Shown: piece by piece, positions 33,336 to 45,254 of the stretch
Position numbering within the stretch: position 1 is the first letter of the stretch
How the letters are laid out: every line of letters starts with the position of its first letter
Made by a program: the position numbers and the translations under genes
Assembly (NCBI RefSeq): GCF_000204055.1
Contig: NW_006768780.1
Location: forward strand, 1,464,538-1,528,537
Direction of reading: 5' to 3'
DNA length: 64,000 bases
DNA from: Melampsora larici-populina 98AG31
Lineage: Eukaryota; Basidiomycota; Pucciniomycetes; Pucciniales; Melampsoraceae
Notes under the pieces: generated by a model
Told to the model about the DNA's origin: nothing
What the model saw: only the letters and a program-made list of their open reading frames with translations
Databases searched by the model: none

Positions 33336-35271
33336 TCAACTTTTTGTAAACCTAACTGATTTCTTTTTCTTGTTCTTCCTATCTTCTTCTTCTTCTTCTG
33401 AACTTGATTCTTCACTGGATTCTGAACTTTGTACTTCTAATAAATCTTCATCATCAAACAAATCAGAATACTCTGCATCTTCATCAATCTCACTCCCTTC
33501 TGATTCGTCTTCTTCGTCTTTTCCTTCTCCCTCAACTTCCTCTTCCTCCTCCTCCTCCTCATCTTCTTCTTCATCTTCATCTTCATCTGCTTCTCCAGCT
33601 TCCTTCTTCTCTTTCCTTTTATTAGCTTTCATTTCCTTTTTCGCTTCTAATGCTAATTTCTTCTTTTTCACATTAGCATCTTGTTCTGCTTTTCTACTTA
33701 ATCTTAATTTCTCTTTCTCTTTGATAGTTTTCTTAATTTTAACATCTTCTTCTTTAGTTTTCTTAACTGTAATTCCAATCGAATCCCCCCCAAAAAAATT
33801 ATCATCAATCATCAAATTTTTTACAAATAGATCAAAAAGATATGGGGAAAAAATACTGGTTACTCAACTGAATTCATGAAATAATACATCACCATTTCCT
33901 AAACCTTGTTCGATCTTCACCAAACCTAACTCAAGTCTAGGTCCTAACTCTTTAAGTTTAATAGACTTTTTCGAATTCTTCAAGTTTCCTTTACCTAAAT
34001 AATGTTGAGGTAATTCGATTTTATTTTCATGAATCTCATTCTCACTTTCATCCTCTGCACCACTACTCATCCCATCCAAATCTGTATCTACATCATCCTT
34101 CATCGATGAAGTTTCAAGTTCAGATTGAGCCGATGTGAATCCTCCTGAACTAGTGATCGAAGCTGGACCCTTAGTTTTGTTAATCCTACTCTGTCCTAAA
34201 ACATATTCAGCTAAATCTTCAACTCCACTTAAATCTAAGACTCTTTTTCGTTTCTTGTTGGATTGATTAGGTTCTGATTCTGATTTAGAATTGATGATAG
34301 AACCTTCGATTAACTTTCGTATGGATTTACTGACTCCAATCGGTTTGACTGTGATAAGATAATGTCTAAAATCAATCGTTTTCGTCATCGGATTGTATGA
34401 TAATAGTACGATCCTTCGGGTTTGGATCAATTGGATTTCTTGGATCTTGATTTGGGGAAACAGATTTCGAAAAGTGGTGGTTAGTAAATTTAATTGATTG
34501 GCTTCATCTGGTGTTGTTGTAGGTGTTGGATTAAAATTATTCATAATTAACTAAAATCAAACCAACAAAAAAAATAAAGTCGAATCAATCTTCACTTCTT
34601 TTTGAAAATCATTCGATTCACTTGTCTCTCAGATCAAAGAAAGTGAAAAAGATAAAAACTAACCAAAGGTTCAGTTTTAAATTCTTGACCAGGACTACGA
34701 GGAGATTTATCAGCATTTAAGATATCAATCATTAAACTATACCTTAAAACTTTAAAACTTAGGGTAGGACCTCTAGGCACTTTATAAATCTTTAGATTGA
34801 TAGATGACATGATTTCTTCTTCTTTAAGATGGTCTTGATGAATTGATTTAGATCTGGTTAATGATTGGGAAAAGACTATCATATGGGTTACTCCAAGTGG
34901 TCCTGCCATAGCTAAGAAATCTTTGAATCGATTCGATTTTCTTTCCTTAAAGTTTCATATCCGAAAAAGAAATCAAAGATCAGTTTGACTTGTTTTTTCG
35001 ATTTTTCTTGTGATTAAAAGAGATAGAAAGAAAAAAGTTAAGGTACCTTTAGATTACTTGCAGTATTAGGTTCCATAACTTTTCTAAAATCTTTAACTAA
35101 TAAGTTTAGACTAGTTGAATTATATGAATCTGATTTAATTCCATTCTTATTGGAAGATGTATGATGAGCAGGTGTTGATTTGATAATGAATGATTTAGGT
35201 GAAGGTTGTTGGTTTGATGGAGTTGTGTTGGATTTAAGTCGATGAGTTCTATTTTTCTTTCGTTTTGCCAT
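33336..35271 (-). CDS. SSF1: Brix-domain ribosome biogenesis factor SSF1/Peter Pan, 4 exons
   Basis: Nucleolar factor needed for 27S pre-rRNA processing and 60S assembly. Exons: 35047-35271, 34664-34945, 33869-34550 and 33336-33766, giving 539 aa with consistent phases. The N-terminus is MAKRKKNRTHRLK. Exons 1-3 carry the Brix fold with LNLLVKDFRKVMEPNTASNL, FKDFLAMAGPLGVTHMIVFS, LKIYKVPRGPTLSFKVLRYS and FPQIKIQEIQLIQTRRIVLL, followed by TIDFRHYLITVKPIGVSKSI. The third exon ends LGLVKIEQGLGNGDVLFHEF and splices into IKKTKEED, the usual SSF1/PPAN join. The last exon is a basic coiled region (KEKEKLRLSRKAEQDAN) then an acidic tract of Glu/Asp and a basic end (RKNKKKKSVRF), typical of nucleolar proteins. 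Identity is secure; yeast SSF1 and SSF2 cannot be told apart here. Confidence 0.93.
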
Positions 35272-38200
35272 TTGGTGTGTTTTTGATGGTTAAGTTTGGT
35301 TTCGGTTTGATGATGATTCTGGGGTTTGTTGCGATTGAATTTGTTGTTTTTTTGAAAAGTTGAGTTGGATTTGATTTTTTTGGTTTAAACTGTGGTTGAA
35401 TTTAGATTTGAAACCTAACCATCCTGACTTGTAAACATACACATATGCACTCTTGAATCTCAACCATGTTCCTCAATCATTTTTTATCCATCACCTTCTC
35501 AGTCTTGAGATCTTGCTAATCAAATATATTATTTTCAAATATATTGCAAAGTTGAAGTGATCATACTGAGAAGGCATATGAACCTGGCTTCCTTTGATCA
35601 ATTCTTTGACTTCCAACTCACTCAACTTTCAATTAATTGAAGTAAAACCACACAAAATTGAAATTTCTAAAATGTTGTATTGGAAACACCAAGCAAAATG
35701 TTCATAGCTCCATTCAACTTTCCTTTGAGATCTGCCACTTTGTAAGATACATCATACTATTACCAGTATGAAAGGGATAACAAACTATATCCAATCAAAG
35801 GGACTTACTTTTCCAATGCCCAAAACCACATGGTATATGATTTTTTCTGATTTTTCAACTGTATCAAATTTTAAGCTATGGCTCTTCCTTGGAAATGATC
35901 CTTGACATACAACAGATCTCTGCTAAAGAAAATCTTTGAATAAAAATAAAAAATTACATATAAGAGTCTAATATGTAATTAAACCCTTTAAAGCGTGTAC
36001 AAATAGGGGGTTAAAGTTTGATTTTTTATAACAAAAAAAAACTAGGAAACAGCTAAGTTTTTATGTTTTAATGTAAAAAAACTTAGCCGTGGTCATATAA
36101 CTACTGGTAAACCATGATCAAGGTTTTTTTACTTTTTTGCCTCAATCATCTAGCTGGTAAAAGGATGCAAGGTTCACCTTGCATCCACTGTCAAGTCCAC
36201 TGTTTCCAAGAGGAAATCAGTCAAGGTGAGCTCTCTGATTTCATGTTGTAAACAAAAATTATTTACGTTTTACAAAAATGGGATAGATAAACTTCTCCTG
36301 TTTGCGTAAGATTTGCCTAAATTTATGCTACAGCAGGAGAAGTTTTTTTATGGTGAAAACCGTAAAAAAACTCAAACTTGACACCCCCTAATCTTTTATC
36401 AAATTCATATCACACTTGATTCTGACCTTACAAGAAAACTTTATAAAAAAGGTTATAAGAACCTAGATATCTTTATTAAACCTTTCAATAAACTTTCAAG
36501 CTCTACACAATTCCTTCACAATTCAAATTTTTTGCCTTCAAGAAAATCCAATGATAAGCATTGGTTTTGTTTGATCTGTTTTGATTTCCAAGAACAAGGT
36601 ATGAAATAGGAAAGCTTCAAGAAGTTCATCCCAATTTTAATCTCCCCATTTTGAACTACTTTCTGTTGAAATAAGAAACATCAGGTTGAGATAATCAAAA
36701 ATAATGTGAGTCAGAGGTGCTAAAGACCTATGATCACATACTATTACAACTGATACACCAAAAGGAAGTTCAGATCACCCTTTGACAGCCGCAAAAAGAC
36801 ACCACACATCCAGACTTGGTTGATGATGAAGGGCACCAGAGCCTGGCCAGCGGTGTGACTGTATGTTGACAGTCTCTGCTGGTGGCCATCAGCTAGTCAA
36901 ATGATGGCCAAGGTTTGGTATTCAAATGTTAATAGGGGCCACTGACAATGTACAAAACACATTGAGCTCTCCACCTTGAGCCTTGTGAGTGAATGAAGTG
37001 ATGGCTATGGTGAGTTGAGAGTCCTACCTAACAAAAGATTGGATTCTCAGAGCTCAACCTGTCCCAATGTCTTATTGATAAAAGTGTGGTAAAAACCACA
37101 TCTAGTAAAGGGTTTGTGAAACTTAGAATCACTTTTCACATTTGACCAAGATCAAATCAGCTTTTTTCCTTAATCAAAACTGAACTTTTGGCAAAACATT
37201 TGCAACACATTTTGTGACTCATACTTTGGATCATGACAGACTGACATGTGGTATAAGATGAAGAAGGTACTTGTTAGATAAAGATGATAGATATCTGAAT
37301 GAGAGCACAAGATTTCAAAAAAAATGTTTGTTTATAACCTTCAGCTATCTCTAGCCATAGGTCTAAAAACATGTTTTGTGAATATCAAATTAGATAACCA
37401 CATAACTTGAATTAAGCTGACTAAGAAGTAATGTTGAGGAAGTTAAATGATGTCATCATGATGAACAGCTTGTATAGAAAGACTTGAAAGGATGATGAAG
37501 ATCAAACCAAATGAAATACATACAAGCTGAATTGAATACATTCCAAAACACCCACTATGTGTCACAACATATATATCTCTCTTCATACTGACCTTGATCT
37601 TATATCACAGAGTTCCATAAATCAGTTAGGAAGTCAAGTGTTTACTAAATCATTTTGAATCTCCAATTCAAGTTTGTTCACCAAATCAAAACCTGTATAT
37701 CAACACAATTCTGAAGTCCATGAGACCGAGTTCAACATCTTTATCTTTCTCTCATGGTAAGGATGTGTTTTCATAATCAAATTCTAATCAGATCCCACAC
37801 TCTATAAATTAGACAAAAAATCTACCAAGGACCCAAAACCATTTCTTAGCCTTAAATACAAGATTTTCATGAATACTAAAGATGCTATACACTATAAAGT
37901 GTTTGCAAAAAAAATGACTCAAAAAAGACTCATTGATACAAAGATGAAGCAATTTTGAAAGATCTCATCATTAAATCTAAGACAGTACCAGTATAATCTT
38001 GCTCATAGAACCTTTTGTGATCAGTAAGAAACATAATTCAAAGGTTCTCTAGGTAATGTACAATAGATTGCTTTGTGAGCAGTAACTCCTCCAGACACAT
38101 ATAGTCAGTTCTATACAAGTGTATGTAACTAGACATGTTAACAGTTGCTCATAACATTGGTTTCATTCATCTTAAGGTTCATGGTATCAAGATATAAAGG

Positions 38201-39257
38201 TCATAGATATTTTCTGTGAGCAAAAGAATACTTTTGTCCCAGTTACTTCTTCTACACTTGGATTTGACCAATCATCTACATAGTAGGGTAAAAGAATCCT
38301 TTGGTACACAAGCTCATTTTGTGGGTACCAATACCAGAATCCTTGTTTTATTGTTTTTCAAATTGATTGTGTAAATGATTTCCTGACTTTATTCTTATTC
38401 AAAAACTCTTCATAAATTGTTCTCAAAAACCTATTGTGAGCTGCTTGTGTGATAACTAACTTGAACAAGCAGGTCTCATTCTTTTTATAATACTGAGCAG
38501 AAGATTTAATCATAACCTACTTAACTCAAAGGTTCTTTATGAATTCAGATAAGGTATATGATGAGGGGTATATACAAACTCCAATGGAAATTTGTCAAAA
38601 CCTTGACAAACTTTGATCATATCAAAACAAGATGATAAATAAAATCATATTTCAAGAAAGGTGTACATACAGGATGTAGTACTGTACTTAACAAGAAAAA
38701 GAAATTGAAAAGAAAGAAAAAAAAATGATCCTATGTATGCAAAACAATTTAGAATTTTTCATTACAACCTCATCATTAGTATATCAAAGAAAAAGAAACC
38801 TAATGATAATGGAAATGAAAGAAGAATGCAAAATCAAGAAATCAGGTTAAAAATGTAGTGTAGACAATAAGGGAAAACGGTAAACAGCGTAAAAGATGAG
38901 ACAAGGATGGAGAAAAAGAAAAGATAATATTGGAACATGATCACAAAACACATCAATAATAAGAAAAGACTACATTGAGAGAAGAAAAAGCAAAAGGATC
39001 AATCAAAAGATATCTCGTTGATATCTCTTGTAAATCTTCCTCTTCTTTTAGCAAAACACGATTGATACATTCAATAGGTGATGTATACTTTATTTGTATT
39101 CATGATTGAGCAAAAAAAGAAAGAAAGATTAGATTGTATGGAGCTAGATAAGAAAAAGCAACGATTGGTATGAGGAAAACTTTTGACAGGTAAGACAACG
39201 GAAGACTTGATCAAGAAAGAAAAAAAGCTAGATGAACAGGTACGGATGAGATTTGAG
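35272..39257. other. Gene-free AT-rich interval with a MITE
   Basis: Four kilobases with no ORF above background on either strand and no RNA gene I can recognise. It contains the MITE at 36006-36388. The remainder is simple AT-rich sequence with many short A runs, possibly old transposon remains. Confidence 0.6.
36006..36388. mobile_element. TA-flanked MITE with nested palindromes, 383 bp
   Basis: Left end TA/GGGGGTTAAAGTTTGATTT and right end, reverse-complemented, TA/GGGGGTGTCAAGTTTGAGTT form diverged inverted termini flanked by TA at 36004-36005 and 36389-36390. Inside are three further inverted repeats: GCTAAGTTTTT with AAAAACTTAGC, GGATGCAAGGT with ACCTTGCATCC (2-base loop), and AACTTCTCCTG with CAGGAGAAGTT. 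There is no coding capacity. TA duplication suggests mobilisation by a Tc1/mariner-type transposase. Confidence 0.65.
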
Positions 39258-40125
39258 TCAAGAGATCATCACTGGACTACTGAGCTTTCGGTCTTCTTGA
39301 TCGACTTGACGGTCTGTGAGGACTAAACCTTGAATCGGGTCAGCCAGTTTAGATGCCAAGAGGTCTAGGTTTGAATGCTGTGGAAGTGGATTATGGCATC
39401 TAGAGATGGGTGATGCTGAGAAGAAAAGCAAAGATGAGGATTAGATGGATAAAACCAAATGGGAAAGAGAGTGAATGACTAACCGATCAACCAATTGTAA
39501 CGTTTGGATGGTTCGGATTCAATGTTCAGATGAGATCCAGCTAGTCTAGATCTAGGACGATGACCAGTTACAGATCGACGTTGGTATGGTTGAGGTGTCG
39601 ATTTGATCAAGTTAGTAGGAGAACTAGTAGGAGTTATCGAATGAACAATATGAGGTGAAGAAGGAATAAAAAGTGAAAGAAACTCTGAAAGACTGTTGAG
39701 ATGAATCAGAAGATTGATGAATCAGTTTTAGTTTGGAAGATCTGAAATCTTGTAATCACTTACACATCATCTTCTGGAGCTAATTTGGAATCGAGATCGA
39801 ATGAAGAATTGAGTTGAAGACTGGCTGAGCGAGTGAAGATTGGAGGTGAATCGGATCTAGTCGATTTAAGATCTTCATTGGAATTCAGATTGGATTGATG
39901 ATCTGATGGATTAGGTGATAAGTTATGAATCCTAGAAGAAGGACGTGAGGTATGAGGAGTAGAGATACGAGATCGAGATTGATGACGATGATGTGAAGGA
40001 TGTTTGTTTGAATGATATTGTTGATGATAAGGTGATGGATATGGATAAGAATGAGTTCTACGAGGTAAAGGACAAATGATAGGAGGGTATTGTAAGATAT
40101 CAGTTGGATGATCAGAACTCATCAT
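39258..40125 (-). CDS. Unidentified low-complexity protein, about 3 exons
   Basis: Predicted protein of roughly 230 aa of unknown function. Exon 1 (start 40125, or 40122 for the second Met) encodes MSSDHPTDILQYPPIICPLP and a long Ser/His/Pro/Asn-rich, presumably disordered segment ending SSFDLDSKLAPEDD near 39765. Exon 2 (about 39684-39486) reads PQPYQRRSVTGHRPRSRLAG and ends EPSKRYNWLIG. Exon 3 (about 39417-39258) reads RCHNPLPQHSNLDLLASKLA and ends DRKLSSPVMIS. The exon 2 to 3 join is in phase. The exon 1 to 2 join does not close with the best donor GTAAGT and may use the adjacent GTGTAA site or an unseen exon. Basic and Ser-rich composition would suit a phosphorylated regulatory protein, but that is a guess. 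Confidence 0.5.
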
Positions 40126-40768
40126 GATGATTGGTTGGAATTCGAATTTGGTTGAGTTTGATAAAAAGTTAAATAAATCAGATCTTGCTTTGATGTGGAT
40201 TGGAAAAGTAAAACGGTCGAACTACACTGCTTCTTAAATAAAAGTCAAATGGCTGAAGTGAAGATGATTTGAGAAATTGGGATGGATGAACGTTTAAATC
40301 GAACTGAACAAGATTTCGATTTGTTTAGTCAGTCTTGAGAATTAAATTACAACCAATTCAACTCGATAAAACTGTATTGTACCAAACTTGTCTCAAAGTT
40401 GTTATGATCTTGACTAGGTACAAAATTGGTTAATAAATTTGGATTTCAATTCAAATTTCTGTTTCAGACTCAAATACCAAAACAGTTTTAAGCAAAAGTT
40501 TATCCTGATTTGGCTGTTTTGTCTACTATGGTGTACGTACTTACCTTCAATACTGTGCGCCTTAGCCGGGTCCGACTTAACCAAACCATCTGCTCTCGAT
40601 CATCGATGACGACAGCTCACAACTCAGTGCTCACCACAATTCCCAAACATGCACAACTTCAAGGTCATAGCTTGCAAAATAACCCTGTAGAAAACTTCCC
40701 TATGTCCATTCTTGATTAGAACCATCACAATTCCCACAATTTTTACTCAAAGAACATGTTGATATTTA

Positions 40769-40831
40769 CAGCTGTTTCGAAAACAAAACTGGTTGTCGTT
40801 GTTTTTTTCTTTTTTTTTTCATATCCGCGGT
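40769..40831 (+). repeat. Tc1-type element left terminal inverted repeat
   Basis: Pairs with 44661-44722. The T-rich spacer after GGTTGTCGTT is interrupted here by G and C, while the right copy is a pure A run. Confidence 0.85.
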
Positions 40832-40965
40832 CAATTTATTTGACCTGATTGGGCTAATTCTCCCAATCGGGAGCAAATATCCAAATTCTATTCGCATGCA
40901 CCTTGTCCAAGCCCCCATCTTGCCAGATCCACCTCACCACATCTCACGAAACAAAAACAACAAGA

Positions 40966-42082
40966 ATGCCTCGATACAGCGCCGACATCAAAGTGCAGGC
41001 GATTACTTTATTGTCCGAAGGTATGAGTCGAGCAGCCGTCAAACGCCATCTGCGATCTGCAGTACATGTGGACACCCTCACCCAATGGCAAAAACTATAC
41101 GAATCAACTCTAGCCGTGGTTCGCAGTGCATCAGAATATGAGAAACGTGGTCGTCCCCTCGTATTCTCAGATCAAGAACGTGAATTCATGGCCGACTTGA
41201 TCTCTGCTGACCCAACACTCTATCTTGACGAAGTCCGGGAATTGGTGTACAATGAAACCGGCATTCACGCCAACTTGTCAACCATTTCCGACGACCTTAT
41301 TGATCGTCTCAATTTGACTCGGAAGAAGGTTGAAACCGTTCATCCAGCTCAATGCCCGGTCAAGAGGGCCGCTTACGTCTACTCAATTGCCAATCTGGAT
41401 GCCGAAATGCTCGTATTTGCAGGTGAATTTGTTGATTTCATCCTCATCCAACTCTGTTTCACTGACGTGGTGTTACACATTAGACGAAAGTGCTGTTGCT
41501 TCACGGGAGGTATATAGACAATATGGCCGAGCGTTCCGAGGATATCGTACCACACCCCAAAAACGAACTCGTGCCGGAATCCGGTACTCTCTTTTGCCAG
41601 CAGTCTGCATGGATGGACTCTTAGCTGTCTCGTGTCAGGAAGGTAGTTACCTTCAAGATGATTTTGAAGACTTTCTTGAATTCAATCTGGTATGTCTATT
41701 GGAACATTTTTGAGTTATCATTTCAAAGATTTTGGAGCCATCATCACTTGCTGACTGGCATCTTTCTCAGTTACCAAAAATGAATCCATATCCATCTCCA
41801 AATTCAGTTCTAATCATCGATAATGCCCGTATTCATCACGGAGGGAGGATCGAGGAGCTGTGTGAAGACCGTGGGATCCGCTTGATCTACCTTCCACCTT
41901 ACTCGCCAGATTTCAATCCTATCGAGAAAGCCTTCAGTGCTTTGAAGGCTTATTTTCGTCGCACTCAATACTTGCAAGGTTTAATCCCTGAAGAAATGAT
42001 CGAGGCTATTGAGGAAGCTGTTCACTTCATATTTACTAGGGAGCTGATGGTTCCTCTGTACAATTCATCTTGGCTTCTGTAG
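40966..42082 (+). CDS. DD34E transposase, IS630/Tc1/mariner superfamily, 3 exons
   Basis: Cuts and pastes the 3.95-kb element. Exons: 40966-41422, 41484-41689 and 41771-42082, giving 324 aa. The N-terminal helix-turn-helix reads RYSADIKVQAITLLSEGMSR, then a second HTH-like part with KRGRPLVFSDQERE and LYLDEVRELVYNETG. Catalytic residues: first Asp in VFADESAV (its codon is split by intron 1), second Asp in LIIDNARIHHGG, and Glu in PPYSPDFNPIEKAF, with 34 residues between the last two. All three acids are present and no stop interrupts. It lacks the Fot1/pogo CENP-B-type layout. The gene is convergent with the accessory gene and ends 420 bp from its stop. Confidence 0.9.
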
Positions 42083-42299
42083 AACTCTATTCATTTCATC
42101 AATCAGTTCGACTCAACTCCTCAAAACTGTCAAAAGAAATCGATCGATCAAATTTAAATCAAACAATTCTCAATCAACCACCTTCAACCACTTTTTTATT
42201 AATCTCAATTTCAAATTTATTCAATTCTCGGTCACTGACTTAGTTTGAAGTAATTCTTCGATTTATCTATGTATGTACTATGCCAATGTTTGGTTGTTT

Positions 42300-42377
42300 G
42301 GTTGCTCTCTTAGAATTGATTAAGCGATATCGATCATTTTTGGTTGCTCTCTTAGAATTGATTGTGATATCGATCGA
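42300..42377. repeat. 42-bp tandem duplication in the inter-gene spacer
   Basis: GGTTGCTCTCTTAGAATTGA starts at 42300 and again at 42342, each followed by GATATCGATC. It lies between the converging genes of the Tc1-type element. Confidence 0.8.
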
Positions 42378-42502
42378 TCGATTAAGAGATATGGATGTTT
42401 GTAGAAGTGTACACATGATCTTTGAAAGAAAAAAAAGAAATTCTTATGTCTTGTTTTGATTGATTTACTTGGAATGCAAGAAGTTGAGTACGAGAATCTA
42501 AA

Positions 42503-44513
42503 TTAGAATCGATTTCTAATTTCAAAGAAAAACAACTGAAAACAAATCAAAATCACAAAAACTAAACAATGAGACAAACGAGACAAGAAGTTCATCTGTT
42601 GAGATTGTATGGATACAGACAAGTGGAGACTGAGACAAAAAGTTATTGAGGAGAATGAAAAAGCATAGACACTATACTCTTCTATTGAGGTCAGATGGAT
42701 ACAAAAAACTAAAGAACGAGTAAAGTAGTTATACAAGTTGTAGATAGACCACAAACTATTCATCTTTGATCGCACCCAATCCCATCGTAAATCATTCAAA
42801 GTAAAATCCAAGAAAAACGAACAATTGCTTTCGCTTTCAAACACTTGAGCGGCCTTTATAAATTCTGTCTTATCTGGAAATACTCGTTGACCTTCGGACA
42901 TGAATATCGGCATCGCTTTCTTGCGGCAGGGAAAGGCTTCTGGTACTGCAGCAGCGGTGGAAGTGTTTGCTGGAACAGGAAGTCGAGATATTCTAGCCTG
43001 AAGGATCTCGGCTTCTTGTTTTTTGAACTCACTGATCGAGATCCACTTCCAGCCTCTTCGAAGTGGTGGCTTCACGTTGCTCACACCTGGGACCCCGTTG
43101 ACCTAAACCAGAGAAAATTAGTATTCATTTTAACCAAGATAAAATAAACACGCACGATGTCTTGAGCCCAGATCTTGATCATATTTGTATTCAACTTGAT
43201 TAATTCTTCTTTGTTCTCTGGGTTAATAACTCGTATCGAGCTTTCACCATTAGCTTCACTTTTGGTGAAGCGTGTAGTGAGGTCTTCAATCACCTTCAAA
43301 AGACGAGCTTCATCATCATCATCATCATTGTTCTATGGGAGCAAAAGAGACATTCAGCTCAGCTACATTTGAGATTGAATTTTCCAATAACATACAGGTG
43401 TGGACTGCCTGTGATGAGCTCCTTGAGCTCGGTTTTGCTTGAGTCGAGCAAGATTTCGAGCTACTTTTTCAGCCTGAAAATTGATTCGTCAAACCCAATC
43501 ACAATCACAAGAAAGACTGAACGAGCTCACGTTATTCTCCTTTGCCCTTTTGGTCTTTGGGTTTGTCTGTACAAAATCCAAATGCATAGATTGCATTGGG
43601 TCGTCGAGGCAAGCTGAAATGAAATCGTTAAAAGCAGTGTCGGTCATGATTTCAAATTGTTTATTCTTGAGGAAGCTCTTGTGGGCATGGATCCAACCGG
43701 TAACTTTGAGATCATTCTCTGAGAGTGCTGCGGTAAGGGCTTCGGAGATATTTGCCTCAAGTAGATCACATTGACTGAATATCAAAGAACGGAAAAGCTC
43801 AAGATCAGCATCATCATGTACTGATACCCGAATCTCCCAATCCTTCTTGAGGGGGGTGTAGGTGGCCACAGTTGGTCCTGAAGCTTTTGTTGACCTCTTG
43901 GAGCGTGATTGACTAGAATGAGCATCCTCATCGGGTTCATCAGGTATGAAAACCTCAACATGAACTTTGAAAGCCAGCTCAGTGGTTTTCAAAGATGAGC
44001 GATCTAAAAGCAGAGTCAAATTTGTTATCTACTGGGATAATGAACAACAAGACGTACCTTCACAATCAACTTCAATAAAATTCAAACCCAAGGCCGGTGA
44101 TCTTCTATTCAAAGCAGGTGGAGGCGGCAAATCTGAAGATGAAGAGTTGAGATCAATATCTACAGGGAAAATAAAAAATAAGACATACCATCACAATCAA
44201 CTTCAACAACATTCAAACCCGAAGCCTGAGATCTTCCATTCAAAGAAGGTGGATAGGAAGAAATAGAGGTTGATGGTTGTGATGTTGGAAATGTGATTGG
44301 GCCAGTTTGGCTGAAACGTTGATAAGGAAAATGCCCCGGTGCATGTAGGATTGGTGCTTCTTGAGTCAAATCTTGAGCCGGGTGGAAGAAGCTTGAGGAT
44401 GTACCGCTATAAGAACCACGAGACTGTTGAGCTGTGTTGAAATTAGTGGTTCTTTGATATGGGAGTGATTGATTGAAACTTTGAAAAGGCCGTGAATTCC
44501 GATCAGCAGGCAT
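42503..44513 (-). CDS. Second gene of the Tc1-type element, unknown function, 6 exons
   Basis: Unidentified protein of about 500-600 aa. Exons on the minus strand: 44189-44513, about 44058-44160, about 43531-44003, about 43396-43472, about 43158-43333 and 43102 downward. The N-terminus (MPADRNSRPFQSFNQSLPYQ) is Ser/Pro/Gln-rich. Exons 1 and 2 end with related blocks, LNGRSQASGLNVVEVDCDG and LNRRSPALGLNFIEVDCEG, so exon 2 looks like a duplicate of the end of exon 1. Exon 3 encodes a globular domain with WEIRVSVHDDADLELFRSLI and WIHAHKSFLKN. Exon 4 is basic, exon 5 helical (ARLLKVIEDLTTRFTKSEAN), exon 6 has RRGWKWISISEFKKQEAEI. The stop at 42503 follows a hydrophobic AT-rich tail, so the real end may lie earlier. 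Location inside the inverted repeats suggests an accessory role in transposition. Confidence 0.65.
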
Positions 44514-44660
44514 GTTGAGGATGGCTCAATTGTGTTGTGGACAAACGTGGCGCTGGCTTCAAGCTTGCAATGTGATTCAACAGGGTCCAACAGGATTGAA
44601 CCTCATGCCACGTAATCAGCTGTCATCAGCCTTTTGCGCGGTTTTTCTGCTAGATTCAAA

Positions 44661-44722
44661 ACCGCGGATATGAAAAAAAAAAAAAAAAAAAACGACAACC
44701 AGTTTTGTTTTCGAAACAGCTG
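44661..44722 (-). repeat. Tc1-type element right terminal inverted repeat
   Basis: Inverse of 40769-40831 with a 20-base A run as the only clear difference. Followed by TA. Confidence 0.85.
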
Positions 44723-45254
44723 TAAGAGCTTGAGATCTTGGCAATATCAAAGACATTCCGATATATATGTCGTAAATCACAAACTTAACAAGTCCCTCTC
44801 AGACTCTACCTCGTGAGGGCAACGACTTGAGTTTGTCTAGGTCTCTCCTCCTTCGGTTCGGAGGAGGGAGTTTGTGAAGTTGGAATTCTGCCAGCGTTCA
44901 GACACATAGAGATCCTTCTATCCCGGTGGGATTTGTTGCCCATGATAATCCATTGACTTATCAAGAAACACAAGAGTAGCCCATAGCAAAGTATATTGAT
45001 CAATCAAGCATCACCGTACACAATTTTATCTACACAGATCATACCAATCGAATTCAATCTAGGAATTTCGATATCTGAATGTCTTTCCCGTCAACTTATC
45101 GAGAATTTTCTCGTGAAGAAGCCAAATCTATCAATTCGTCTTTTTGTGCTTACTTCAAAGTTCAGATCTGAAGCTAGCTAATTTCCACAAACGTACAATC
45201 TTCACTACGCTGTATCACATCTTGGTACCAAGTGCACATTCTTTCGGTAAATGA

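Larger units (their letters stand above)
40769..44722. mobile_element. Complete Tc1/mariner/IS630-type element, 3,954 bp, two genes
   Basis: Terminal inverted repeats of about 62 bp: left 40769-40831 and right 44661-44722. The outer 32 bases starting CAGCTGTTTCGAAAACAAAA match perfectly, followed by a T-rich run of different length and a shared inner block CATATCCGCGGT. TA flanks both ends (40767-40768 and 44723-44724), the target duplication of Tc1/mariner elements. It contains an intact-looking DD34E transposase (plus, 40966-42082) and a second gene facing it (minus, 42503-44513). Both read through without internal stops after splicing, so the copy is likely young. Most Tc1/mariner elements carry only the transposase and are under 2.5 kb. 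Confidence 0.85.

Noticed and set aside
33404..33625. Plus-strand Ser/Leu/Pro-rich ORFs over 33286-33879
   Set aside because: They are antisense shadows of the acidic and basic tail of SSF1.
35272..39257. tRNA or other RNA gene in the large gene-free interval
   Set aside because: No A/B-box pair or cloverleaf could be recognised by eye here or elsewhere in the window.
44841..44870. CTCCTCC/GGAGGAG stem near 44.85 kb as a terminator or MITE end
   Set aside because: Seven-base arms only, no flanking duplication and no partner end.
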